Assembly (NCBI GenBank): GCA_020636405.1
Contig: JACJXW010000009.1
Span: 248,001 to 312,000, forward strand
Direction of reading: 5' to 3'
Origin: Lewinellaceae bacterium
GTDB taxonomy: Bacteria; Bacteroidota; Bacteroidia; Chitinophagales; Saprospiraceae
DNA: 64,000 nucleotides
Shown here: positions 54,928-63,593 of the stretch, piece after piece
How the letters are laid out: the number at the start of each line of letters is the position of its first letter
Numbering within the stretch: the first letter of the stretch is position 1
Notes under the pieces: model-generated
What the model saw: the letters and a program-made list of their open reading frames with translations, nothing else
Database searches by the model: none
Told to the model about the DNA's origin: nothing
Program-made: the position numbers and the translations under genes

Positions 54928-57117
54928 TTATTCCTGAATCAGGAACTGCTGCACGTCCGAGCCATTGCAATCGTAAATGGTTACATTCGAGCGCTTACCG
55001 TACACACCGTCGGTATTTTTCTCGATCTGCATGCACTTATCCGGGTTGACCGCCGAGCGGATCGATCTATTCATCCCGTCGTAGAGCCATTTCTGGGCGT
55101 TGCTGCCGTTGCAACCCCACAACTGGATGTTGTTGCCATTATCGGTGTTGCTATTAATGAGATCAATGCACAGATTATGGTTACTGCGCATCTTGATGAT
55201 CAGGCCGGCGAAATCCCATTGTTCGGCCATATTGATATCGTCCTTCGTCCACAGCTGGATATTGGAGCCATATTGTTCACCGGTGTGCGAGTGCACCGCA
55301 AAGCCGGGCGCCAAAACCGGGACGATGTGCTTGACCGCTGCCAGGTCGCTCACCGTCGTGGCACCGTCGATATTCCACTTTTGGTTGTTATTGGTGTATT
55401 GGCAATCCCACAACTGGAGGTTGACATTGGCGGTCGACGCACTTCCGTTGGCGGCATCCCAGCATTTACCTGAGTCCACTGACGAGTGCATGGTTCGGTA
55501 GAGGCCATTGTACACCCAGTGCTGGGCGTCGGTGCCGTTGCAGTCCCAGAGTTGGATGTTGGTGCCGTTATCCGTGTGGCTTTGGCTCAGGTCCAGGCAT
55601 TTACTGTAATCCAGCGCGGAGTGGATCGTGCGATCCGTGGGGTGAAAGTACCACTGTTGATTGTCGTAGCTATGGCAATTATACGTCTGGATATTCGTGC
55701 CGTTATCCGTGTGGCTGCCATAGTCGTCAATGCATTTTCCGGTGTTATAAGCAAATCTGATCCGGCCATTGAACAAGGTATTGCCGAATTGATACAAGAT
55801 GAAACCATCCTGCGTGTTAAAAGTGGTGGGATTTTTGATTGCAATCATATCCTGGATGGCCATCTGCTCGACATTCACGTAGCTGCCGCCGCCACCGCCG
55901 ACATGGTAATTCTTGGCGCTGCCGCCCCCAGAATAACCACCACCGGCACCGCCGGCATTGTCGGAGTCACCACCACGGCCAAATCCAAATGTGCCATTAA
56001 AATCATCCGCATTATAATCATCGTCTCTATTACCGGGCAGTAGGGTAGGATCACTATCTCCTCCAGGCCACATTCCGTGGTACTCGCTAGTACAAAACGC
56101 TCCGCAACCTTCCTCTCCAGCAACACCCCAACCTGTGGTACCCACAAATTCTCCATCGCTCCCATTCGTCCCACCAGCACCGCCAGTGCCGCCACTACCG
56201 CTTCCACCATCCCTGCCCGTTTCAGCGGACTGTCCTTCCTTTGCATCCGAACAACAGGCCGAGTAGGCGCCACCACCACCGCCGGCCACTTGTAGTAAGC
56301 GCCACTCGGCTTCATTATACCTTTTCAAGAGCACGGCGGTACCACCACCACCATAGCATCCGGCCGTAGTCCCCACTGACCGCGTGGGCCCTTTTTTACC
56401 GATAATTACCCGGATGAAGGAACCTGGAGGGATCTGATTAGCACCGGTTCCGATCTCATAGGTAGCTACGATCGTTGCCCCGGAGCCTCCATTAGCGGAA
56501 ACGCCACCGGCACTGGTGACATGCCTCTTTCCTCCATCAGCACCTTCCGTACAGATGGTCAGATAATTGTAGCCGCTGTTCCAGGGGACCATGAAGTCCT
56601 CCGGCCGGCCGGTGGCATCAATCCTCCCCCACCCATCCGTTGCCAGGGAGGGCATTTCTGTGCCGGATTGCCAGATCGTTTGGTCACTGCTACTGGCCAA
56701 TACCAAATTGCGGTTGGACTGTAGCCAGATTTTGTACCCGCCAATCGTGCCGGCACTCCAAATCACGTTATTATTATTGTCTTTGATCAAAAATTTGCCA
56801 TCGCCTGCCATAAAGTACAATACGGCTCCGGTTCCACCGGTATTTGAACTCCACAGGATCTCCCGGTCGTAAAAACGAAGGTTCAGATTCCCGTCTTCTT
56901 CCCATACCAGCTGAACTTTCTGGTTTTCCAGCAGCACGCCGTGAAGACTGGTAGGAAGCACCCCTGTTGTTTCACTGGAACCCGGTATCGGTAGCTGGCC
57001 TTTCTGCAAAGAAACAGGCGCCGTGGCCATCGCTTCCGGGGTAAAAAAGCCAAAAAACAGTATGACCATACAACTCAGTATGAGCAGGGATTTGAGATTG
57101 AACATTTGCTCTTTCAT
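54928..57117 (-). CDS. Lectin array protein 6: bulb lectin, glycine-rich and two ricin lectin domains
   Basis: The signal (MKEQMFNLKSLLILSCMVIL, cut near AMA) and domain order copy protein 5. The bulb-lectin part reads LLENQKVQLVWEEDGNLNLR, then FLIKDNNNNVIW and LQSNRNLVLASSSDQTIW. Its glycine-rich domain has extra cysteines (AYSACCSD, EEGCGAFC). The ricin part differs from the others at usually invariant places: CIDLINSNTDNG for CIDLSQS, QLWGCNG for QLYNCNG, and RSAVNPDKC for RSVVNPDKC. It looks like the most diverged sugar-binding end of the array. Confidence 0.9.
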   Translation of the reverse strand: MKEQMFNLKSLLILSCMVILFFGFFTPEAMATAPVSLQKGQLPIPGSSETTGVLPTSLHGVLLENQKVQLVWEEDGNLNLRFYDREILWSSNTGGTGAVLYFMAGDGKFLIKDNNNNVIWSAGTIGGYKIWLQSNRNLVLASSSDQTIWQSGTEMPSLATDGWGRIDATGRPEDFMVPWNSGYNYLTICTEGADGGKRHVTSAGGVSANGGSGATIVATYEIGTGANQIPPGSFIRVIIGKKGPTRSVGTTAGCYGGGGTAVLLKRYNEAEWRLLQVAGGGGGAYSACCSDAKEGQSAETGRDGGSGSGGTGGAGGTNGSDGEFVGTTGWGVAGEEGCGAFCTSEYHGMWPGGDSDPTLLPGNRDDDYNADDFNGTFGFGRGGDSDNAGGAGGGYSGGGSAKNYHVGGGGGSYVNVEQMAIQDMIAIKNPTTFNTQDGFILYQFGNTLFNGRIRFAYNTGKCIDDYGSHTDNGTNIQTYNCHSYDNQQWYFHPTDRTIHSALDYSKCLDLSQSHTDNGTNIQLWDCNGTDAQHWVYNGLYRTMHSSVDSGKCWDAANGSASTANVNLQLWDCQYTNNNQKWNIDGATTVSDLAAVKHIVPVLAPGFAVHSHTGEQYGSNIQLWTKDDINMAEQWDFAGLIIKMRSNHNLCIDLINSNTDNGNNIQLWGCNGSNAQKWLYDGMNRSIRSAVNPDKCMQIEKNTDGVYGKRSNVTIYDCNGSDVQQFLIQE

Positions 57118-57163
57118 CGTTTTTTATTTTATTGCTATTTCGTGATGGAAAACTTTTCTATTG

Positions 57164-57227
57164 CAAAGATGCAGGGGATAGGCTTTGGATCTTTGAAGTA
57201 TTGTTTCGATTTCTTGGACTATTGTTT
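57164..57227 (-). promoter_or_regulatory. 64-bp regulon promoter, lectin gene 6
   Basis: Half-sites at 57197-57206 (one mismatch) and 57218-57227; -7 box CATCTTTG at 57164-57171. Confidence 0.88.
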
Positions 57228-57236
57228 ACACTAATA

Positions 57237-57272
57237 AATAAGGGTGTGCGCCGGCAGGCGCACACCCTTATT
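57237..57272 (-). terminator. Terminator of lectin gene 7
   Basis: AATAAGGGTGTGCGCC and its perfect complement flank a 4-nt loop. Confidence 0.85.
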
Positions 57273-57284
57273 TGTCATAGAAAC

Positions 57285-59165
57285 TTACTCCTGGATCAGA
57301 AACTGCTGCGCCGCCGAGCCATTGCAATCCCAGATCTGCACATTCGACCGCTTGCCGTACACACCGTCGGTATTTTTTTCAATCTGTATGCATTTGTCCG
57401 GATTCACCACCGAGCGGATCGATTTTGTCATACCGTCGTAGATCCATTTCTGGGCATTGGTGCCGTTGCAGTTGTACAACTGGATGTTGTTGCCATTGTT
57501 GGTAATGCTCTGACTGAGGTCGATGCACAGGTTTTGGTGATCCCGCATCTTGATGGCCAGGCCGTCGAAGAACCACTGTTCGGCCGTGTTCGTATTGTCT
57601 TTGGTCCACAGCTGGATATTGGAGCCCGATTCGGCGCCGGTATGCGAGTGGACGGCATAGCCCGTATGGAAAGCCGGCACGATGTGTTTCTTATTCGACA
57701 CATCGCTCACCGTCGTGGCGCCGTCGATCTCCCACTTCTGATTATTGTTTGTGTACTGGCAATCCCACAACTGGAGGTTGACATTGGAGGTCGATGCACT
57801 TCCATTAGCGGCGTCAAAACATTTGTCCGAGTTTACCCCGGAGTGGATTGTTTGATAGAGACCGTTGTACACCCAAAACTGATTGGCATTGCCTGCCTGA
57901 CAATCCCACAGTTGGATGTTGGTGCCGTTATTGGTATTTCCACCATCCAGGTCCAGGCATTTATTGGTACTTACCCTCGAACGGATCGTACGATCTGCTA
58001 GGGGAAAGAACCACTGTTGATTGGAGTTGCCGGTACAAGAATACGATAGAATGTTATTGCCGTTGCTCGTGCTGCTGCCGTAGTCGTCAATGCATTTATT
58101 GGTGTTATAGGAAAACTGGATCGATTTAAAAGGAGGACCATCGAAAAACTTGTAATCGACAAATCCATCTCCAGGTGATGTAGTTGTTCCATTCACTACA
58201 GCATAGCCTATTTTCGCATAGGTTGCATGGTAAAAGCTGCCACCCCCTCCCCCGGGGAGCTTATCCGTAATATCTTCGTTTTTTTCGTCTGAATTCGGAA
58301 TATCACCTCCCTTGTATCCACCACCACCACCGGTACGATAGCTTGCTTTGTTTAGAGTACTTCCTCCACCGCCAAAGCCCCATCCGCTATTCTGGCCGCC
58401 ACTTCCTCCGGTTGGGGCACCACTATCCGGCCCTCCGGTCCAACCCGGGTAGCCACCCCACATTGTTGTCGATTTATCGGTCATACTTCCGCCTTGCGAG
58501 AATGCACCTCCTCCTCCTCCGGCCATATAGGGATTCTCTGTAAATCCAACATTTTCATATTGAACGACATTTCCACCAATACCCGTTGATGAAGTGGGCA
58601 GCGTAGCTACTATATCCCCACCGGGGGTGCCGTCGTAACTATGATTGCAACAGTTCCCCATGCCTCCCGAGCCGGCTCCGGCTACTGCTAAAAGTTGCCA
58701 TTTGTCATTTTGCTCCGGCCCCTTAAAAGCCAGTCCGGTGCCGCCTCCACTACCAGCGCCGTGAAAGTCAGAGCCACTTGTAGACCTTTCACCACCTTTT
58801 TCTCCTACAATAAATCGCAGAGTTGAACCAACAGGGAGTTGGCCGGTGCCATTTCCTACCTCAACCACAAGCACCACGGTAGCCCCCTCACCCCCGGCGG
58901 CCCACTTTTGATAAGTTGAGCGGCGAAAACGGCCCCCATCTGCGCCTTCCAACTTCAGATACAGGTATTGCCCTTCCGTAGATTGCGGGATCTTTAAATC
59001 CAGATATGCACGATTCTGATAGGGCACAGTGTGGGCTGCTCCATCCGCTAAAAGTTGTCCGGAATTATCATGGTAGCTTTGGGCTTTTAGTGAGGGCATA
59101 ATAATGCCTAAAAGTAATAACGCAAGAATTGCAATGGTTTCAATTTTTAATGCTGACTTTTTCAT
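57285..59165 (-). CDS. Lectin array protein 7: glycine-rich domain plus two ricin lectin domains
   Basis: The signal is MKKSALKIETIAILALLLLG to LKAQ. The mature start (SYHDNSGQLLADGAAHTVPY) and the strand YLYLKLEGADGGRFRRS introduce a glycine-rich domain that is less Gly-dense than its neighbours and has an NCC pair (GMGNCCNHSYDG). The ricin region runs from NKCIDDYGSSTSNG to SAAQQFLIQE. One sub-repeat reads CIQIEKNTDGVYG where others have CMQIEKN. All QxW positions are kept (NQQW, NQFW, NQKW, AEQW, AQKW). Confidence 0.88.
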   Translation of the reverse strand: MKKSALKIETIAILALLLLGIIMPSLKAQSYHDNSGQLLADGAAHTVPYQNRAYLDLKIPQSTEGQYLYLKLEGADGGRFRRSTYQKWAAGGEGATVVLVVEVGNGTGQLPVGSTLRFIVGEKGGERSTSGSDFHGAGSGGGTGLAFKGPEQNDKWQLLAVAGAGSGGMGNCCNHSYDGTPGGDIVATLPTSSTGIGGNVVQYENVGFTENPYMAGGGGGAFSQGGSMTDKSTTMWGGYPGWTGGPDSGAPTGGSGGQNSGWGFGGGGSTLNKASYRTGGGGGYKGGDIPNSDEKNEDITDKLPGGGGGSFYHATYAKIGYAVVNGTTTSPGDGFVDYKFFDGPPFKSIQFSYNTNKCIDDYGSSTSNGNNILSYSCTGNSNQQWFFPLADRTIRSRVSTNKCLDLDGGNTNNGTNIQLWDCQAGNANQFWVYNGLYQTIHSGVNSDKCFDAANGSASTSNVNLQLWDCQYTNNNQKWEIDGATTVSDVSNKKHIVPAFHTGYAVHSHTGAESGSNIQLWTKDNTNTAEQWFFDGLAIKMRDHQNLCIDLSQSITNNGNNIQLYNCNGTNAQKWIYDGMTKSIRSVVNPDKCIQIEKNTDGVYGKRSNVQIWDCNGSAAQQFLIQE

Positions 59166-59203
59166 TTTTATGGTTTTGAATCCTTTTTAATGGTTTGATG
59201 ACA

Positions 59204-59267
59204 CAAAAGTGCATGCTTTGTCCAGCTCAAAATTTGACTATTGTCTTGAGTTTTTGGACGGTTGTTT
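59204..59267 (-). promoter_or_regulatory. 64-bp regulon promoter, lectin gene 7
   Basis: Half-sites at 59237-59246 (one mismatch) and 59258-59267 (two mismatches); -7 box CACTTTTG at 59204-59211. Confidence 0.82.
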
Positions 59268-59275
59268 AGTATTAA

Positions 59276-59302
59276 AAGTAGGTATATACGATGCGCCTAC
59301 TT
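59276..59302 (-). terminator. Weak hairpin after lectin gene 8
   Basis: AAGTAGG and CCTACTT pair across a 13-nt loop and overlap the stop codon; the short stem makes this a doubtful terminator. Confidence 0.35.
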
Positions 59303-61112
59303 ATTCCTGGATCAGGAACTGCTGCGCAGCTGATCCATTGCAATCGTAAATATTTACATTAGACCGCTTGCCGTACACACCGTCAGCATTTTTCTCGATC
59401 TGCATGCACTTATCCGGGTTGACCACCGAGCGGATTGATTTCGTCATCCCGTCGTAGAGCCATTTCTGGGCATTGGTACCGTTGCAGGTATACAACTGGA
59501 TGTTGTTGCCGTTAGAGGTATTGCTCTGGCTGAGGTCAATGCACTGGTTTTGGTGATCGCGCATCTTGATGGCCAGGCCGTCGAAATACCACTGTTCGGC
59601 GTAGTTGGTATTGTCTTTGGTCCACAGCTGGATATTGGAGCCCGATACTTCGGCGTTACTGGAGTGGACTGCAAAGCCAGTATGAAAAGCCGGGATGATG
59701 TGTTTCATGTTTGCCGAATTGCTCACCGTTGTAGCACCGGCGATATTCCACTTTTGGTTATTGTTGGCATATTGGCAATCCCATAATTGGATATTGACAC
59801 TCGCACTCGGGTTAGCAGTCCCGTTTGAGGCATCAATGCATTTATCCGAATTCACACCCGAGTGGACGGTCTTATGGATCCCGTTGTACACCCACTTTTG
59901 AGCACTGGTGCCGTTGCAGTCCCACAACTGGATATTATTGCCATTGGAAGTATTGCTGCTGCTCAGGTCCAGGCATTTAGCGGTATTCAATTTCGATCGG
60001 ATCGTGCGATCTTCCGAATAAAAGTACCACTTTTGCGCGTCGGTGCCGATCCAATTGTCCGTCTGAATGTTCGTACCGTTGTCGGTCCTGTTGGTATAGG
60101 GGGTTATGCACAAAAGGATATTGTAGACGGGTCGGATACTTATGACTGGCGATTCATCGACCAATTCCAACGAAGCATATCCGTTTTCGGGGCTGGTGGT
60201 GGTGCCCCGCTCTACAGGTAATACGTAGTCGTTTTGCATGGATGTATTCACATAGCTGGTTCCTCCGGCAGCGTGATCATCACTATAACCGTTTGGACCT
60301 CCTAAGTCTCCACCAGTGTAACCACCGCCTCCCCCTGGTTCACATGACGTTGCATTCCCGTCACCACCGGCGCCAAAACCAAAACCTCCTTGTGGGCCGT
60401 CACCTACACAATTTCCTCCGGTCGGCTCTCCTGTATCTGGCCCTCCTGACCAGCCGGCTTTGGCATGTTCACCGTACACATATTTAGGGTCCATTCCAGT
60501 TCCGTCCTTCTGTCGTGCGTCATCGCCAAATGCCCCGCCTCCTCCACCTGCCGTAGTGGAAGAGGTACCCCCCAATCCATCTCCTTCCTCTCCTTCGATA
60601 TAGGCGGGACCTGGGTTCCCCGTATCTTTGCCGGTGAGCCAGCTATGGCCAGCTCCACCGCCACCCCCGGCGACCATCAGCAGGATCCACTCTTGAGTGC
60701 CCACTTCTTTATAGGCAATGCCTGTTCCTCCGCCGCCACCGGCGCCGGTGCTTCCGGCAGTCAGTCTGGATTCTCCGCTTTCTCCTACAATAAATCGCAG
60801 CGTAGAACCTGGCTTCAGGTTATTAGAAGCATTTCCAATTTTGAAATAAGCTTTTAGTAAGCCCCCTCTGCCGCCGCCGACTTGAAAATCTGTAAGAAGA
60901 TTCTTAAAATGGATCCTTCCGCCATCCCCGCCAACGGCCGTCAATACTGCGTATTTCTTGGTAGTTTGAGGAATGACGTAATCATGGTAGGTACCCTCGT
61001 ACTGGAAAGTGGCATCTTGTGCCGTTAGCTGAACGGCACTTCCATAACAGAAAAGCACCAGGATGGACACTATTCTTGAAAAGCGTTTGAAGAATCTATT
61101 CTTGTCTTTCAT
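59301..61112 (-). CDS. Lectin array protein 8: glycine-rich domain plus two ricin lectin domains
   Basis: The signal MKDKNRFFKRFSRIVSILVL and the glycine-rich domain nearly repeat protein 3 (for example GSTLRFIVGESGESRLTAGS against a GSGESKLTAGS form). The first ricin repeat has diverged: LLCITPYTNRTDNGTNIQTD, with the metal/sugar-side Asp pair of CIDD replaced by TP. The second domain has HSSNAEVSGSN where others have HSHTGAESGSN. It and protein 3 appear to be a recent duplicate pair that is now diverging in the ricin part. Confidence 0.88.
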   Translation of the reverse strand: MKDKNRFFKRFSRIVSILVLFCYGSAVQLTAQDATFQYEGTYHDYVIPQTTKKYAVLTAVGGDGGRIHFKNLLTDFQVGGGRGGLLKAYFKIGNASNNLKPGSTLRFIVGESGESRLTAGSTGAGGGGGTGIAYKEVGTQEWILLMVAGGGGGAGHSWLTGKDTGNPGPAYIEGEEGDGLGGTSSTTAGGGGGAFGDDARQKDGTGMDPKYVYGEHAKAGWSGGPDTGEPTGGNCVGDGPQGGFGFGAGGDGNATSCEPGGGGGYTGGDLGGPNGYSDDHAAGGTSYVNTSMQNDYVLPVERGTTTSPENGYASLELVDESPVISIRPVYNILLCITPYTNRTDNGTNIQTDNWIGTDAQKWYFYSEDRTIRSKLNTAKCLDLSSSNTSNGNNIQLWDCNGTSAQKWVYNGIHKTVHSGVNSDKCIDASNGTANPSASVNIQLWDCQYANNNQKWNIAGATTVSNSANMKHIIPAFHTGFAVHSSNAEVSGSNIQLWTKDNTNYAEQWYFDGLAIKMRDHQNQCIDLSQSNTSNGNNIQLYTCNGTNAQKWLYDGMTKSIRSVVNPDKCMQIEKNADGVYGKRSNVNIYDCNGSAAQQFLIQE

Positions 61113-61147
61113 GATTTTTAGCTTTTTATGATGAAATCGATTTAATG

Positions 61148-61211
61148 CAAAGTTGCAGCCTTGGGGACGATGGAACTTTTACTATTGTTTCGATTTCTTG
61201 GACTATTGTTT
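61148..61211 (-). promoter_or_regulatory. 64-bp regulon promoter, lectin gene 8
   Basis: Half-sites at 61181-61190 and 61202-61211, both perfect; -7 box CAACTTTG at 61148-61155. The flanking ~120 bp is nearly identical to the gene 3 promoter. Confidence 0.9.
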
Positions 61212-61236
61212 TGAAAGAAAGGCCTGGTTAAAAAAA

Positions 61237-61271
61237 TGCTCCGGCACAGGGTTGATTCCTGTACCGGAGCA
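61237..61271 (-). terminator. Terminator of lectin gene 9
   Basis: TGCTCCGGCACAGG pairs with CCTGTACCGGAGCA (one mismatch), with a T-run after it on the minus strand. Confidence 0.85.
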
Positions 61272-61302
61272 CGTTCAAAAAGATTACAGGGAACTTTATT
61301 CC

Positions 61303-63183
61303 TTACTCCTGGATCAAAAACTGCTGCACGTCCGATCCATTGCAATCCTGGATATCCACATTCGCTCGCTTGCCGTACACACCATCTGAGTTTTTCTCGA
61401 TCTGCATACACTTATCCGGGTTGACGACCGAGTGGATCGCTTTCGTCATCCCGTCGTAGATCCATTTCTGCGCGTTGGTGCCGTTGCAGGTGTACAACTG
61501 GATGTTGTTGCCGTTCGAGGTATTGCTCTGGCTGAGATCGATGCACAGATTTTGGTTACTTCGCATTTTGATGGCCAGGCCGTCGAAGTACCACTGTTCG
61601 GCCGTATTGGTATTGTCTTTGGTCCACAGTTGGATGTTGGAACCCGATTCAGCGCCGGTATGGGAGTGCAGGGCAAAGCTGGTAGCCCGCACTGGTACGA
61701 TGTGTTTCATGGTAGACTTTGATGATACCGTTGTGGCTCCATCGATGGCCCACTGCTGCGCGCCGATCTCTTTGCAATCCCAGAGCTGGATGTTGTTCCC
61801 GTTGCTGGTGATGCCGTTGACCAGATCCAGGCATTTTTCCGAGTTTACCTTTGAGCGGATGTTTTTAGTCAGGCCGTCGTAAACCCATTTCTGGGCGTCG
61901 GTGCCATTACAATCCCAGAGTTGGATATTGGTACCGTTAGCGGTGTTGCTATGGTCCAGATCCAGGCATTTGTCCGTGTGATTGGCCAGGTGGATCTCTG
62001 AATCGCTTAATATCCAGATCTGATTGGGATTATTATCCATACATTCCCACAGTAGGATATTGTTGCCGTTCTGCAGGCCGCCACCTCGGTTATCAATGCA
62101 CTTGTTCAGCGCTTTGTTTAATTGAATAGTGTGTAAGGTATAAGGAAAAGGGGCGATCTCCCAGGCTCGTTCCAGGGAACTAATACCGAAGACCTTGATC
62201 TCGCCATGACTGGGCTCCATTGTTGGGTCATTTTTCCACCGGAGGGTAAAGGCAGGATTAAGGTAAGTATTGTCGATATAGCTTCCTGCACCCCCGCCAT
62301 TGTAACCTTCTCCGCCACCGCCACCGCCGGAATAACCACCGCCGCCACCGCCGGCCCCGTCACGCATAAATCCCTCATTATAACCAGATCCGCCTCCGCC
62401 AAATCCATAACCGCCTTCGAGATGATCACCACTACCACTGGATGAACCTCCTACCGGCTCTCCGGCAGCGTTCATCCCGGCAGCGCCGTCCGAGTCGTAT
62501 TTCTTATAACCTGTGGGATGGCTCGCACCTCCCTTATCGTAAGCGTGCAGGCCGGAGCCATAAGCGCCGCCACCGGCGCCCCCATCCGTCTTGCCATCTA
62601 TGGCTCCCATGCCGTCAGTGCCGCCGGCAGATGTATCACTGGTGTATTTACCTGCATTATCCGGATCATTTCCGGAACCGTAACCGTTCTCCCAGATGTT
62701 GGCGCTACTGCCGGTGTGATCTTTTCCGGCGCCGCCGCCACCGCCGGCTACCATCAGGATATGCCAATTGGTCGAATCTTTTCCAAGCCAGGCTACTGCG
62801 GTACCACCGCCACCACTGCCGAACTGCCCCCGGCTGCGTCCGCTACGGCCGGGAATGAAACGCAGGGTAGAACCTGGCCTTAATTCCCCAGGATTACTCC
62901 CAATCGGGATGAGCGCCCAGAGTTCGGCGCCACCGCCGCCGCCTTTTCCCACATTATTGCCGGCGCCGCCGTCTCCACCCCTGGCATACACATAAAGTAT
63001 TTTGCTCGTAACGTTCTGCGGAAGGATATAGTCATAATAGTGGGTGGCATCTGATTCTGAATAGGTTAAAGTCGTATTGACCATGTTGAGAGAGGGCTGG
63101 CCGCTTGCCGCCATACTCGACAGCAGCAGGAAATACAGGGCCAGGTACCTGGCTATTTTGAACTGGTTCTTTAACTTTTTCAT
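61303..63183 (-). CDS. Lectin array protein 9: glycine-rich domain plus two ricin lectin domains
   Basis: The signal is MKKLKNQFKIARYLALYFLL to AASGQ. The glycine-rich domain starts ILYVYARGGDGGAGNNVGKG and ends at SYIDNTYLNPAF; it lacks cysteines. A 25-residue linker (SLERAWEIAPFPYTLHTIQL) leads into the ricin part, whose first domain is the most divergent (NKCIDNRGGGLQNGNNILLW, with NQIW and AQQW). The second domain is standard and ends SDVQQFLIQE. Being the outermost gene, it may be the oldest or the least homogenised copy. Confidence 0.88.
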   Translation of the reverse strand: MKKLKNQFKIARYLALYFLLLSSMAASGQPSLNMVNTTLTYSESDATHYYDYILPQNVTSKILYVYARGGDGGAGNNVGKGGGGGAELWALIPIGSNPGELRPGSTLRFIPGRSGRSRGQFGSGGGGTAVAWLGKDSTNWHILMVAGGGGGAGKDHTGSSANIWENGYGSGNDPDNAGKYTSDTSAGGTDGMGAIDGKTDGGAGGGAYGSGLHAYDKGGASHPTGYKKYDSDGAAGMNAAGEPVGGSSSGSGDHLEGGYGFGGGGSGYNEGFMRDGAGGGGGGYSGGGGGGEGYNGGGAGSYIDNTYLNPAFTLRWKNDPTMEPSHGEIKVFGISSLERAWEIAPFPYTLHTIQLNKALNKCIDNRGGGLQNGNNILLWECMDNNPNQIWILSDSEIHLANHTDKCLDLDHSNTANGTNIQLWDCNGTDAQKWVYDGLTKNIRSKVNSEKCLDLVNGITSNGNNIQLWDCKEIGAQQWAIDGATTVSSKSTMKHIVPVRATSFALHSHTGAESGSNIQLWTKDNTNTAEQWYFDGLAIKMRSNQNLCIDLSQSNTSNGNNIQLYTCNGTNAQKWIYDGMTKAIHSVVNPDKCMQIEKNSDGVYGKRANVDIQDCNGSDVQQFLIQE

Positions 63184-63243
63184 TTTAATCGTTTTTTTTC
63201 TTTTAGACTTTTTTCTGACTCTTGTTCGAAAATGTACCTAATG

Positions 63244-63307
63244 CAAAAGTGCAGCGGATAAGCTTGAAGTTTTTGCATCATTGTTTTGAATAATTGGACT
63301 ATTGTTT
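63244..63307 (-). promoter_or_regulatory. 64-bp regulon promoter, lectin gene 9
   Basis: Half-sites at 63277-63286 (two mismatches) and 63298-63307 (perfect); -7 box CACTTTTG at 63244-63251. Confidence 0.82.
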
Positions 63308-63364
63308 AAAAGGAATTGGGCGAAAAAAATGCTCCGGCACATTACTAAGTAGTCGGGCATATTT

Positions 63365-63528
63365 AGAGTGTGTTCAAATTTCGTTTTTGGAGATGAAAAT
63401 AGTCCGTTTTTTGGTTAGACAAGGCGCCGAAACGGGAGCATACCCATAGGTACGTGACTGTTTCGGCAACGAAGTATAAGCGAAAAAGGGGCATTTTCAA
63501 CCCGAAGTATGAAATTTGAACACACTCT
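63365..63528. mobile_element. MITE-like element with 18-bp terminal inverted repeats
   Basis: AGAGTGTGTTCAAATTTC (63365-63382) and its perfect complement (63511-63528) bound 128 bp with no coding potential. The size and ends fit a miniature inverted-repeat element; a target duplication cannot be defined with confidence. Confidence 0.6.
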
Positions 63529-63556
63529 TTATTCACGTATAAAAAGGCAGGTTCAA

Positions 63557-63587
63557 TTTAAGCGGCAATGGGAAATTGCCGCTTAAA
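63557..63587. terminator. First of two twin hairpins
   Basis: TTTAAGCGGCAAT and its exact complement flank a 5-nt loop. It may end the symporter transcript. Confidence 0.5.
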
Positions 63588-63593
63588 GAGGGC

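Noticed and set aside
57132..58001. Long plus-strand frame of 289 codons antisense to lectin gene 7, with similar frames under the other lectins
   Set aside because: It mirrors the Gly/Asn-rich coding pattern on the minus strand, lacks a family match, and recurs at the same place in each paralogue.
43890..63183. Type IX secretion C-terminal sorting domains on the lectins
   Set aside because: All nine end within the last ricin sub-repeat at QQFLIQE; no extra sorting domain is present, so export beyond the signal peptide is by an unknown route.
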